This document shows positions 1-12,381 of a stretch of DNA of 64,000 bases, one piece after another. The position numbers and the translations under genes were made by a program. Origin of the DNA: Cornus controversa. Taxonomy: Eukaryota > Streptophyta > Magnoliopsida > Cornales > Cornaceae. The stretch's first letter is position 1. The number at the start of each line of letters is the position of its first letter. Under the pieces are notes generated by a model, which did not search any database, was not told where the DNA came from, and saw only the letters and a program-made list of their open reading frames with translations. The stretch is from the NCBI GenBank assembly GCA_026545225.1, contig CM048853.1, positions 51,703,255 to 51,767,254 of the forward strand. The letters run 5' to 3'.

Positions 1-2007
1 GTCTTGAAAGCTTTGTAATATTTTGATTCCCAAATTTTCCTTTGATTCTCTTCACTTTTTTTTTTTGCATGGACTCGCACTCCTCTGTGTGTACATATAT
101 ATATATATATATATATAGATGATTTTCATTTAATCTCTTTTTTTTCTAGTTTTTTTGTGATTAAGGGTGGTGGTTATGGTTCGAAGGTGGTGGTTGTGGT
201 TCAAGGAGGAGATGAGAGATGAAAGGTATTGTGCTCATTTTCATATTCTAATATTTTTATATTAAAATATATTTAAATAATTAGAGACAATCAGGATATT
301 TCACATATTAAAAAATAAAAAAAATTGACAAGGAATTGGAAGGGCAATGACAATCCCATTAATAGAATTAATAATATGGCTCAGCATTGTTGCATGCAAA
401 TCATAGAGAGAGAAAATGTAGTGCCTACATAGGACAATGTCCAATTTTTTTCATTTTTTATTTGGATATTTTTTAAATTGATGTAAGAATATTTAATTTT
501 TTGCATGAAGTTAATGTGTCACGAAGTCTTTATTTGAATCCTTTATAAACTTGTGGAGAAACATTAAAAGGTATATGCACTTTATGTATCTAAGAAATGC
601 TTTGTGCACTTAACCCTAGAAAAAATTAAACCTACAATAGAACCAACAAGGTTGATCCTTTTTAATTTTCCAGTAGCTCGTCAAAGGATTTGGTTACTCC
701 CCCAACTTTCATCTTCATTTTGGTAACCGTTATAAAAATAACGGTCATTTAAAGACTGGGCTTCGATAGTGCTCCTTTGGATTTGCTTGCATGTTTTTGT
801 GCCACTTACAGTTCTCGAGTGTTGTTAAGCTTTTGTGTTGCATGATTCTGGGACACGTATAGTACAGATTCTCTTCTTCGATCTATTCATTTATTTTCCT
901 TTCATATATATATATATATATATATATATTAATTGTGATTAAAAATGAATTTATAATCTTTTATGTGATTCGACCAAACTTGACATACGTCAACAAAGAG
1001 TAAAATACACTATCATCAAGAAAGGAGAAAAATAATAATATAATACAAATACTCATTACTTACACGCTGCCTCATGAAAAATTATATCGGTAGAGATGTT
1101 GAACACCAATTCATGTATACACTCTTTGCTCGGGTTATGGTGTTGGATGCCCGAACCTTTCGCGGTCTATCACTCACTTGTCATCGTCAATTTCCGCAAA
1201 GTCTCCAACTTTTATGAGACTACATATCTCTACTCATCTATCCACCCACTCTTTTATTTTCTCTCTCACTCCTCCGTTTTCTTTTCTTCTCTACCTTCTC
1301 CATTCAAGTTTACATTTATTTATAAAGCTCCAAACTCACTTTCTTGTTGAACAATAATTATAATTACTTAAAATTTAAAATGTGTTTAATAAAAAATTAT
1401 CAAAAAAATTATAATTTTAAAATAGAAACTAAATTATAATAAAAATTTGAGACAATTTTTGACAGTGGTGCAATGGAGAGCAGAAGTCAGCATGGTTTAC
1501 TATGTCACTCTCATCATTTGTTAAGAAAGTCAAAAGAATTGTTTTCTCAAAGGGAAGGGCATTTGATCACTGAAATATAATTTTTCAAATCATTTATACC
1601 AATTAACAGAGAGCTTAATACCCTTTGTTTTTTACAAACATTACCAATAAAGAAAAAAAAAAATTTGAGGTCCCATCCATGACAGCGTAAATTGGGAAAA
1701 TTGGCATGTTTATAGGTAGTTAAACACTTTGATTTTGTAATTTAATTAAGAAAATCTATAGAGAAAAATCTCCTTAAATATATAGGGGTCCATCTAACAA
1801 TGATAAAATATGGTAATTACCACAGCATTAAAATTTAAACATGACATAAACATCAGTGATGCGCACGTCCTGCTCTTGTGTAATTTGTCTAAATTAAATG
1901 ACCATTTGCCATATTTAAATTTGAATTGATTCATTAGTGCAATGTTAATTCTGGGATTGCCTTGTCAAATATAGATTTACAATTAATTAGTGAAATTATA
2001 GAATTAA
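1..2007. other. Intergenic AT-rich DNA, no gene seen
   Basis: I see no coding region here. There are dinucleotide AT runs near 93-118 and 904-928. An 84-codon open frame at 1096-1350 is serine/phenylalanine-rich with no recognisable family and no splice partners, so it is not called. The last kilobase may contain the promoter of the DA1-like gene that starts at 2871. Confidence 0.5.
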
Positions 2008-2593
2008 GGCTAAAGAGCAATAAACCCTCTTATGGTTTCAAAACGGTGCACAATACTTTTTTCTCCTTATTTTGAGTGCAACAAAGACCTTCCTACTTAC
2101 AATTTGATGCAATTTGTTCCTTTTTGGCACTATTTGAATGAATAATTGATGTAAAATGACATAAATACCCTCACAGATAAAAAAATTGATTAATTTACCA
2201 AAAAAACAACTTTAATTTGACAAAATACCGAAACAAATTATAAAAAAAAAACTTTAATTTATTGAAAAATACCAAAAAAAAAAAAGTAGTGAATTGAAGT
2301 TATTTTTTTGGGTAAACTTTTTCGACAAATTAAAGTTTTTTTTTCTTTTTTCAATAAATTATTTTGGAAATTTTCGATAAATTAATCATTTTTTTCTTTT
2401 TCTTTTTCTTTTTAATTTTAATTTTTTTATTTGTGAGGATATTTCTAACATTTTAAGTCCGTTCTTAACCCAAATAGTACCAAATTGTAAGGAACAAATT
2501 GTAAGTTGATGGGTGTTTGTTGGAAAAAAAAAAAAAAAAGAGAATATTGTGCACCATTTTGAAATCATAGGGGAGATTTATTGCACTTGCGCC
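2008..2593. mobile_element. Foldback MITE, 9-bp TSD (family 1, copy 1)
   Basis: The two ends are inverted copies: the left end begins GGCTAAAGAGCAATAAACC and the right end reads, on the reverse strand, GGCGCAAGTGCAATAAATC. Both then continue through a shared block about a gene-rich-looking 'TTTCAAAACGGTGCACAAT' motif. The element is flanked by the perfect 9-bp direct repeat TAGAATTAA (1999-2007 and 2594-2602). A 9-bp duplication is typical of Mutator-like transposition. The interior is A/T runs with no coding capacity. It is a sister of the element at 5534-6157. Confidence 0.8.
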
Positions 2594-2870
2594 TAGAATT
2601 AAAAACCCAAGTTTAGAATGTTGTTAGTGGTGTCTTTTCTGATTCACAATTTGGAGTAATATTTTCTCTCACTAATTAATATTTTATTAGCACAGAACAG
2701 AGCATGCAATGCATCCTCAGCTGAATTCATTTCATTTTATTCAGCAAGTGCACAAGCATTTATGTGTGTGATAAATTTGGTGGGTTTATATGTGAAATGG
2801 CAGGTGAGACTTGCCATTCTCACATCATCTTTTTTGAACCACAAATCAATTAGCATTTGACTTGTTAGAG

Positions 2871-4540
2871 ATGGCTATACAGAATATATGGTCAGATTTA
2901 GAGCGTGTAAGTCCATCACCCATTCTCTATATTGCTGTGTTCATGTTTTTCAGTAAAAAAAATTTTCTTTATCTTTTTTTATGTCTGATTATACACATTG
3001 TTCCATTATTTTACATAATAAATTTCTTCTGATCATAGGTATCGCTTTACGAAGAGTATCAGAATCTAGTTTGTGACGTTTGCGATAAATGGGTGGGTAT
3101 TTCATCCTGCTACAAGATATGTATTTTCTCAAGACCTGATTAGTGATAATAGATTTTTGTCACATTCAAAAATTGTATAGATTTAAATATAAGCACTAAA
3201 TTGATTTGGATAGAGTTTATCAATAACCAATTTATTAAGAAATTATTTATCCTGCTTGTCACTCGAATTTTACCATGAATGTTTTCTTGTAGAGACCAGA
3301 ATCCAACATGTCAAAGCTCGACTTCTGGAACCACAAGTATTGTATGATACATGAATTTGATGAGACTCCTCGATGCTATGGTTGTGATAGATATAAGGTA
3401 GATCTGTATATCTATATTTGATTTCAAAATGACAAAAAGCTATTCTCGATAATCTTTTTAAGAAACAATGCAGATAAGTTGGATCCTATTTTTGTGGGCT
3501 TAGAAGATCTTCAATTGATACGTGGAATTATACTGGCATTTGCAATATTTACTTTTGACATCAATAATTTCCTCTAATTCATATCTCAAATGTCTATTTG
3601 ACATTTAACATACCTTCAAATATGTCAAATTTGGCATATCAAAAGTAGTATGCCAAATGATTTTTTTTTTTAATCTATTGATTCTTATTATTACTTTAAA
3701 ATGTATTTTATAATTGCAATAAATTAATATTTTATAATTTTAAAATATTAATAAATTTGACATATCGGTAAAATAACATATGAGAATTTACCACATCATA
3801 CCTCAAATAAATTTGAAGTATGAAATTTGAAGCATTGATTGGAGATTCTCTAATGACTTTATTTTTTCCCTAAATGACACCCTTCTTGAATTTAAGTGTT
3901 TTAATGAACTGTTTGTATTATGTTATATTGAAATGTTCAAATATGCAACAGGACCGCAAGTAGAAAATTCGTACAAGAATGATATTTTTTTGGGAAAAAT
4001 TAGATTTTGGTGACCAAAATTAAAAAAATTTGATTTACAGTAACCTTAAACTCAATAAAAGGTAAATAGTGACCAATCTTGAAAAGTAATTGCCAATGAG
4101 TAACCATTTAATTTTAATGTCCAAAATACCCTCCCTTTTATTTAGAAATTCTCAATCCCTTATTCGTCTTCTCCAATCTCAATTCTAAATATCAAACATT
4201 CAAAAGACATAAAAAGATTCTAGAAAAGAAAGTATATATAGAGAGAGAATGTATATTTAGACATATATGTTCATCTTACAATTAATGCATGTACATATAT
4301 GGATTTTTTTTTCTTTAGTAGATTTTAGGGCTTCAAAGATACAGCAAGAGTTATAACTTGAAATGAATTAACTATTTGATACCTGATATAAAAAAAATAA
4401 AGATATAGAAAAGAAGTTGATAATCAACCCTCATTAGGCCGTAGGTAATATGTTTATTAGCTATGTATATTCATATCCTCCAATATTCCTTATTAATAAT
4501 TAATTGCCCCCAAATTAGGTTTTTTTTTTTGTTAATGAGA

Positions 4541-4588
<48 letters not shown>

Positions 4589-7500
4589 CTTTAGAATGTA
4601 TATATGTTCATATATTGTATACAAGTCATTGGATTCTTTAAAATTTTTGATATTTGGGTTTGAAAAAAATGAAAAAAAAGATGGGGATTTATGGACAAAA
4701 TTAAGGGTATTTTGGACTTTAAGATTGAATGGTCACTTATTAGCAATTTTTTTTAAAGTTTGGTCACTATTTACATTTTATTGAGTTTAAGGTCATTAAA
4801 TAACAATATTTTTTCAATTTTGGTTACTGAAATCTAATTTTCTGTCTCTCTTTTTTTTTAAATTATATGTAGGCAAGTGGTTTAAGATATATCAATCTCA
4901 GCGACGATGAAGGTCGAAAACTTTGTCCTGATTGTCATTCTGTAGCAGTAATGGATGACCAGAATTTCAATCTTGTTATTGGTGATGTGCACGAGTTTTT
5001 CAAATGTTTAAATCTTGAAATCAAGGACGACATTCCAATTTTATTGGTGGACAGAGAGGAGATGAACATAGCAGCAAATATGGGAAATAAAGTAAGGCAA
5101 CAATTTTAAATTTACTTTCAGTCCATACTGTTCATGTCATGAAAAGAGGTTAATTAGTGACACCAAAAATTTTATGATGCATATCATGAGGAGCAATGCT
5201 ACACATCATGAAATTATTTCACGAATTTGTATCATGAATGATGTGGCAGGTAACGTGGAGAGTTAGCATTGGTGGAATTCCCCCCATACACAGAGTCCTA
5301 TGATATTATCACCGAATCTCACCAGTACTAACTCTCCACGTTACCTGCCACATCATTCATGATAAAATTCATGAAATAATTTCATGATGTTTAGCATTTC
5401 TCTATCATGAGATATCATTTATCATTTTTACTTTCTCTCTACTTTTATTATTGTTATTTTTTTTTTTTTTGAGATAAACAACTCACATATATATATATAT
5501 AGTTATAACCTATATTCATATTTGAAAAAATTAGGTCAAAGTGCAATAAACTTTCTTCTGGTTTCAAAATAGTGTACAATACCCACTCTCCTTTTCTTGG
5601 GTGCAACAAACACACTCCGACTTACAAATTGGTGCAATTTGCTTCTATTTAGCAGTATTTGGATTAAAATTTGACTTAAAATGACAAAAATACCCTCACA
5701 AATAAAAAAATAAAAATAAAAAACTAATTAATTTACTAAAAAATATAAAAAAAAATTTACCGAAAAAAAAGAACTCTAATTTGTCAAAAAAATTTACCCC
5801 AAAAAACGAACTTTAATTCACCAATTTTTTTTTCAGCAAATTTATTTTTGTATTTTTTTCGGTATTTTTCGACAAATTAAAATACCAAAAAAATTACAAA
5901 AAATTTCTTTTCAAAAAATACCAAAAAAATAAATTTAATTTGTCAAAAAATACCGAAATAAATTTACGAAAAAAAAATTGTGAATTAAATTTCTTTTTTT
6001 TGGGTAAATTTTTTTGGTATTTTTTAGTAAATAAATCAATTTTTTTTAATTTGTGAGGGTATTTTTTTAAGTTAGAGGGTGTTTATTGTACCCAAAAAAA
6101 AGAGAGGGGGGTATTGTGCACCATTTTGAAACCAAATGAGTTTATTGCACTTTGGCCAAAAAATTATGAAGGAAACGAAAATAAATGATAGTATTCTTAT
6201 TTGAAAAAGGTAAAGGAGAGAAAAGAAAATAAAATATTTTAACCAATTTACTATTATACCTTTTTAACCAAATGTCTTTTAAATTCTCTTCGTTATTTTT
6301 TATATGATTAAAGTTTCACTGAAGTTCTTATCATTTTTCTCTAAATCTTCGCATTTCGTATTTTTGAAAGGATAGTAAAAGAAAGATTTAGAGGGTTAAG
6401 TTATTCCTCATGTTAGATTATATATTTTCTATTATAGATTATATATCTTTTCTTAATAGGTTTCTTACACATTTTTCTAAACCATCTAGGATTATGATTT
6501 CTTGTTTCCTAAATTTACTTAACCTTCAAGATTATGTGTCTTTATGTATTCTTCATAATTCAATCAATTCTATCAATACAATTCTCTTTATTTATTTCTA
6601 GCATGGTATCAGAGCCAAACGATCTTTGGTAAATATTTCTTAGTCCATCGTCGTCACCGCCGGGGATGGCACCACTAGTTTCATCCCCAGTGGATAATTG
6701 TCAATCGTAGAAAATATAATAAAAGAAAAATATGACAGCCTAGTTCAAGTTCAATTCATCGTTTCCGACTAGCATCTGTGTGTCAAAGTTGTTGATTTCA
6801 ATGAGCCCCTTTTCTGATTTTCAAATTAGTTTTCACTCCAACGAGCAGTTTTCGGTCTTATCGTTGCTCCAACGAGTTCGCTCTTTTGCAACTTTTTTGT
6901 ATGTGTTTTTCAGCCACTGTTGCTAACATCACCAGATTGTTTTCATGAGCCAGAACATCTGTGTGTCAAAGTCGCTGATTTCAATGAGCTCCTTTTCTGA
7001 TTTTCAAATCAGTTTTCGCTTAAACAAGCTGCTTTCGGTCTTTCCAGCTCTTTTGTCACTTCTTTGTATGTGTTCGCAGCCATAGTTGGTTATATTACCA
7101 AATTACTTTTGCAAGCCGTATTCAAGATTTTGTTTTCAAACTCAAGTTGGCTTCATATGACTTACCTTGAGTTATTAGATTATATATTTCCTATTATAAA
7201 TTATATATCGATATTTTCTTAATAGGTTTCTTACACATTCTCTTTATGTATTCTTCATAATTCAATCAACTCTATCAATGATTCAATACAATTCTCAATC
7301 TTTATTTGTAACACCTCAAAATATAATCTTATCATTTCTTTTCTCTTCTCACAACTAAACCAAACATGAAATTACTATATCTCTCTTTCTTTTCTTTTCT
7401 TTTCTTTTCTTTGCAATTCTTTGAATCCAAACAAAACCATGGTAATCGTGTGAATTTTTGAATCTTCAATCCTCAATTTTAAGATAAAAGAGAAGATTTC

Positions 7501-9146
7501 CTGTGACTACAACTCTTAGAATTTTTTAATGTGTTATTTCGTTTCTATGTTGTATGGACAGGCTGGTGCTTCAATGACACATTGTAGTGGCATGACCACT
7601 TTTCATGTACAAACAGTGAACAAGGTATTGATTTTTCATCATTTTTTTTTCTCGAAAAGTGATGATACCAATATAATTCAGTAACAATAGCCTTGTTGAA
7701 AGAAACTTTAACTTTGTCATTTTTTAGGTTTCCAGATTTTTACAGAGTGAGGATGATATCAAAATTGTCAAAAAACCCCAACAGTTGAAGAATGATAAAG
7801 TGACATCAATTTTGATCTTGTGCGGCATGACCAGGTAATACTATCGTATACACTTTTAACCAGATTCGTTAAATTGGATTGTTGTTATTAAAAAATTTTA
7901 TTTACATGTCGAGGATATTTTTTTAAAGACTTAGAAACATTTTTACCAAATTATATTAAATTAAAGAGATTCATCAAAATATATATATATATTAGAGGGC
8001 ACATGTGCATCAAGGAGTAGGTACGATTAACACCCAAAAGATGCCCATTTTTTCTTCTTGTTACTTCATTTTGTTGAAGAGTAGATGAATAAGTTGGATG
8101 GAAAATAATTCCTTCATTTTGAAGATAATATTGAAATTCATAAAATGTATATATTAACCTCTCGAATTATAACTAACACCAAAAATACGAGATTTAGAAT
8201 GCGAAAAATAAACTCATTTGTATCATGCCAAAGATATTAAGGGACCTATAACTTCCTAAAAGAAAAAGATATTAAGGGACCTATATAATAAGTTAATAAC
8301 CCTCTTTTTGAAAGGTCTATACTAACCAGTGCCCGACAAAAATTTATTTCACTACAGCCCATCAAATGATTTTATCTATCAAATAACCAACCAGCTACTA
8401 CTATCGAGTTTTCAAAATTTTGATGACAGAAGACATGAATCACTACATGCTCCCTTTGGATTTGACTGTTCCAAGTTAACCGGTGTGTGTATACATATAC
8501 ATATACATGTATATTTTCTTTGTAAAAATTAGTTCTACCATGCCTATTAGTGGCATTTAAAAAGTAATTATGAATTCATCACAGTATACGTTTTGATTTT
8601 ACGACTCTAAAGGATAGTTTATTTGTAGTGTAATGACAGGGTTTGCATTGGCACATGAGATTATGCACACATGGTTTCGGTACCAAGGTGATCTTTTTTC
8701 CCTTTCCCTTTTGGATAAAAATTAATATTTTATCTTTCAATATATATAATTTGATAATCCATAAATTTTAATTTAAATATTTTGCTGTAAATATAGAGAA
8801 GTTGTCATATGGGTTTCTTAACTTTCTTCAAACGCTTTTCCTTCTTAATTTTACATATTTAACAGGGTACGAAAATTTGGAACCAGAAGTTGGAGAAGGA
8901 ATGTGTCAAGTGATAGCTCACAAATGGTTGGAATGGTTGGGTTTTGAAGGTGACTACTCCATATGTAGTACTCGTGAACAGGCTCAGTTTGTGAGCAATT
9001 TGAGAGAGTATGAAATTATAAAGACCGAGTCGAGCTCTGATAGGATTTACGGTCATGGATTTAGAGAGGCAAAATGGGCAGTTGAAAATTTTGGCTTGGA
9101 AGATACACTAAAGCATATTGCTGAGAATGGAAATCTTCCAGAGTAG
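2871..9146 (+). CDS. DA1/DAR-like LIM-domain zinc metallopeptidase
   Basis: Spliced gene with exons at 2871-2906, 3039-3092, 3293-3397, 4873-5091, 7562-7624, 7728-7834, about 8358-8482 (start uncertain; 8409 or 8430 keep the same frame), 8640-8687 and 8866-9146. It encodes about 321-345 residues. The N-terminal part has Cys pairs of a LIM-type zinc finger (CDVC, HKYC, CYGC, LCPDC) in the order seen in the distal LIM region of DA1. The C-terminal half is the DA1 peptidase domain, with the zinc-peptidase motif HEIMH, the following ENLEPEVGEGMCQVIAH segment and the YGHGFREAKWAVENFGL tail. DA1 proteins are ubiquitin-activated peptidases that limit organ and seed growth. This copy lacks the usual N-terminal ubiquitin-interacting motifs and the first LIM half, so regulation may differ. 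Exon 7 adds at least 17 residues just before the active-site helix compared with DA1. Introns 3 and 4 carry several transposons. No in-frame stop is seen in the chosen exons. Confidence 0.8.
3992..4842. mobile_element. Foldback MITE in DA1-like intron 3 (family 2)
   Basis: The left end GGGAAAAATTAGATTTTGG followed by a GTGACC block is mirrored at the right end (revcomp GAAAATTAGATTTCAGTAACC-like). Long arms match each other through the 'AGTGACCA...GCCAATGAGTAACC' stretch. The termini match those of the element at 38768-39897. I could not find a clean target duplication, so the ends may have decayed. A 62-codon frame inside is a by-product of the repeat. Confidence 0.65.
5191..5402. mobile_element. 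Short hairpin MITE, 9-bp TSD, in DA1-like intron 4
   Basis: This 212-bp element is nearly one large palindrome. The arms start GAGCAATGCTACACATCATG at the left and, on the reverse strand, GAGAAATGCTAAACATCATG at the right, and pair for about 80 bases. The 9-bp repeat TATCATGAG flanks it at 5182-5190 and 5403-5411. A transcript of this intron would fold into a long stem here. Confidence 0.85.
5534..6157. mobile_element. Foldback MITE, 9-bp TSD (family 1, copy 2)
   Basis: The ends GGTCAAAGTGCAATAAAC and (reverse strand) GGCCAAAGTGCAATAAAC are inverted copies. The flanks carry the perfect 9-bp repeat AAAAAATTA (5525-5533 and 6158-6166). The inner sequence, including the 'ATACCCTCACAAAT' block on both arms, matches the element at 2008-2593. 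It lies inside intron 4 of the DA1-like gene. Confidence 0.85.
6411..6603 (+). repeat. Left LTR of the TRIM
   Basis: 193 bp, TG...CA ends, followed at once by the tRNA-Met primer-binding site. It contains the shared block 'TTCTTAATAGGTTTCTTACA' and the 'TGTATTCTTCATAATTCAAT' stretch found again in the right LTR. Confidence 0.8.
7172..7313 (+). repeat. Right LTR of the TRIM
   Basis: About 142 bp, deleted relative to the left LTR in the middle (the 'AAACCATCTAGGATTATG' segment is missing). The expected 5' TG appears mutated. It ends in CA next to the CCTCA duplication. Confidence 0.75.
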
Positions 9147-10493
9147 TTCTCTGGAATATCCACATTTATCACCCCTCGCTCGTCTATTTATATTTTGAGA
9201 ATTATTGTGTGTCAAATAATTTTTTAAAATAAAAAATTTGGGAAAAAAATTCATATTTTAGATTACTAGCAGTGTTATGATAGTACAAGTGTTATTCAAG
9301 GCAATCATAGTTTGTTTATGAGTGTCTTTTGATAGAGTTATGAAATTTAGATTAAAAAGTAATTTTTTTAACAGCGAGACACTAGGGGTGGGCAATTCGT
9401 GTTTTCGTGTCATGTTGATCTATAAGTATTCTACTAAATAACTCAACATTAACCCGACCTATTTAATAATCGTATCAGAAACACTCAACACTAACCCAAC
9501 TCGTTTATTAAACGCGTTACTTGTGTTGACCCGTGTAACCCGTTTAATAAACATGTTCTATAATGGCACGACTTGTTTAATAACTTATATCATATGCGTT
9601 TCTCCACCCCTAAAAATCTCTCTGAAGATCATATAAAAAATAAAGTACATATCAATACATGCTCCTAATGTATAAAAATAATTTTATACAAAAATTTAAA
9701 ACTTAATTATTTCAATTGTTTGCGATGAATAAAATATTATTTTTTTAATTATTTTTGCTTCTAATGTATTTATTGACAAATAAATAAACATTACATATTT
9801 TTTCGCACAAATAAAGAAATAAAAAAAGAAGGCATTATATATTTTTTCTCACAAATAAAGAAATAAAATAAAAATATATTACATATTTTCTCACAAATAA
9901 ATAAATAAAATAAAATAAAAACATTAAATATCATCATCCTTTTGATCTAATTCTATTATTTTAAATATTTTCTTCTCACAAAATAATTATATGTTACATT
10001 ATTAACTAATTTTATAATTTGATATATATAATAATAATTAAAACAATTGATTTCAATACAATTCTAATTAAAATAGAATTTGAATAGAGAAAAATAGAGA
10101 CACAAAAAGTGAGGGAGGGAAAGGTGAGAGAAAGAGAGATGAGAGAAATTAAATAAACAACAAAAAAAAAATAGATGGGGTCCACATGTACTCTTTACAT
10201 GAATCCTATATGTAGAGAGCGTACAAACAAAAAATACATGAAATCTGCATTTGAGCGAGTCTAATACCATTTCAAAATAATCTCTACATTCATTGTAGAG
10301 AGCTCTACACGAATGCCCTTAGCCTCTCCAAATTTTCGCTAGCTAAAAAATATATATATTTTAATAAATTTTATTAATAATATTAATGGATTTAAGCAAG
10401 AAATAAATTAAAATTCATATCATATATAATATGTGATAATCAAATCATAAAAAAATTGTAATAAATTAAAACCATGTATATATGAAATTCTTT

Positions 10494-10529
<36 letters not shown>

Positions 10530-12140
10530 CAAATGAATTACATATATTTACACGTCGGTTTTAACGTTAGTGATTAAGTTTTAAATTTGAAATTCTTTTC
10601 TCACTTAAAAAAATATCTTTCCAAGAATAGGGACAACTAAACTCGACTCCAGTAGTTATTATGAGAATGAATTCTCTCATTAACCCTAGTTGCATTGGCT
10701 TTTGGAGAAATTTGGCTTAAAAAAGAAGTGTATGTAGTTATTTAGGTGTGGATGATCGATTAATATCAGTCACCAAAACCCCTTAACAATCAAACCGTAG
10801 AAGATACAATGGTGGGACTTGGGAGGTGGTTGAATGAATCTTCACACGTAGACATAGGTGGTGTTGGTAATGTTGCCATCAGGTATACACCACCTATGTA
10901 AAAACTGTGTTTTAGTAGCGAAAATCACTGCTTGATGTTTTTATTTCCTAAATCACTCAATCAGGTAAATAATCAACTGTTCATGCTTTTTACCAAAGGG
11001 TAAATAAGAAAGACAAATAATTTTTTTTAAAGAAAAAAATGATTGTGCCAGCATACACTGCTAGTTGTGAGAAGAGACACGTCACACCATCAACATGGGC
11101 ATGAATAACATTGTTCTTTGTAAGAGCTTTGAAATGTGATGTTTTCACTCTAAATTTTTGTACGTTTACTGTACTTTTTTAAAGAAAAAATGAATGAAAA
11201 TTTATATTTTAACAGTTGGGTAAAAGTTTTAAGCAACAGAGCAACCAGAGTAAGAAATGAAAAGATAACATTATATGCAAGTATGCAACTATCTCACGTG
11301 AATGTATCTATAATAGTTATATTGTACAAGTTCATTTAGTCCACAGGTTGGCTAAAAAAAAGGTTGACGTCTAAGAAAACAACCTTAAAAGTTAATTTAT
11401 TTAAAATATATTAATCAATTTTCTATCTTGTTAATTTATTTAGAATATATTTTATTTCTAAAAATCAAGCAAATGTAAATTGAGCTTGAGTAACCAATAG
11501 TCTGGTATTACTTCTTCGCTTTATAGAAGGTCAGACTTTAAGTTTATGCGATAAAGTGGGTTTGTGAATATCTTGTTAAGGTAAAAATATATAAGAAAAC
11601 AAAAAGAAAAAATGAAAAATCTTTAGTAACTTAAAGATAAAATATTATATTTCGTTTTATACAATTGTAAATATTTTTTAATATATAAATTGACTTTTAT
11701 TTATAAAGTGATTTTTGTGGAAAAAAAGAAGGAAAAAACACTTTGATTTCCACGTGTACAAAGTTATCTTTGAATTTTTTTTATATAGTGGAAAGTTTAA
11801 ATAGTCGGACCATACTGAGCATAATGAATTTTCACCATCAAATTTATTTAAATGTTGGAAACCTTACGTTAGGCCATTTAAATTCCATATTCTTTCAATA
11901 TTTCATTACTTTTTCTTTTGGTAATTACTATAAATTCAGTTTTGAAGGATGTACAAATAAAGAGTAACTTCTATGAATTCTTTGTGCAAAGTGATAATGA
12001 AATTCTTTCTTTCTTTTCCCCTACTTTTGTAGCAAGATGATATATTTAATAATATAAATACTAGGCCAAATGGCATAATATGTTATTTCTTAAAGTTAAT
12101 ACACATTTTGTAGATAAAATTCTATTTTTACAATAAAAAA
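9147..12140. other. 3' flank of DA1-like gene and intergenic repeats
   Basis: No gene is seen. The first few hundred bases are the 3' flank of the DA1-like gene; part of it recurs near 14.6 kb. The stretch also holds a hAT-like repeat (9386-9614), an AT run at 10497-10526 and a 12-bp perfect stem-loop (arms 10853-10864 and 10887-10898). Confidence 0.5.
9386..9614. repeat. hAT-like short repeat (TAGGGGTGG ends)
   Basis: It begins TAGGGGTGGGCAATTCGTG and ends with the inverted terminal motif CCACCCCTA. The body ('TTTAATAAACATGTTCTATA', 'CACGACTTGTTTAATAA') is repeated with divergence at 18783-19020. No clean 8-bp duplication was found here. Confidence 0.6.
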
Positions 12141-12277
12141 AGTAAACCAATTTCTTCAATAACACATTTCCAGAGTCATAACACTAGTAATCTCAAATAT
12201 GAGTTTTTTTTTTCTTCCAAATTTTTTAAAAAAAAAAAATGTTTCACATACAGTAATTTCCAAAATATAAATATAAC
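12141..12277 (-). repeat. Inverted copy of a DA1-like 3'-flank segment
   Basis: Read on the minus strand this segment is nearly identical to 14596-14728 on the plus strand; for example both contain TTATTGAAGAAATTGGTTTA and TATTTTGGAAATTACTGTAT. A weaker match is the 3' flank of the DA1-like gene around 9190-9290. The two arms are 2.3 kb apart and point towards each other. Confidence 0.7.
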
Positions 12278-12381
12278 AAAAGAAAATTTTATTGTTTAAG
12301 AGCCATTATAAACATGAGAGAGAAAAATTTTAATAAACAAGAGCAATTTTATATGACTCGGCAGACCTGAAATAATAATTA

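Larger units (their letters stand above)
6411..7313 (+). mobile_element. TRIM: miniature LTR retrotransposon
   Basis: Two similar LTRs bracket about 570 bp of non-coding DNA. The left LTR is 6411-6603 (begins TGTTAGATT, ends TCTAGCA). The right LTR is about 7172-7313 (ends TTTGTAACA), about 50 bases shorter. Directly after the left LTR is TGGTATCAGAGC (6604-6615), the usual plant primer-binding site for initiator tRNA-Met. The host duplication is CCTCA at 6406-6410 and 7314-7318. There is no gag or pol, as in TRIM elements. The interior is a diverged head-to-tail duplication of roughly 190 bp (around 6770-6955 and 6956-7130). It lies in the sense orientation in intron 4 of the DA1-like gene. 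Confidence 0.85.

Noticed and set aside
1096-1350. 84-codon open frame
   Set aside because: Low-complexity Ser/Phe-rich product, no family motif, no splice context; expected by chance in such DNA.
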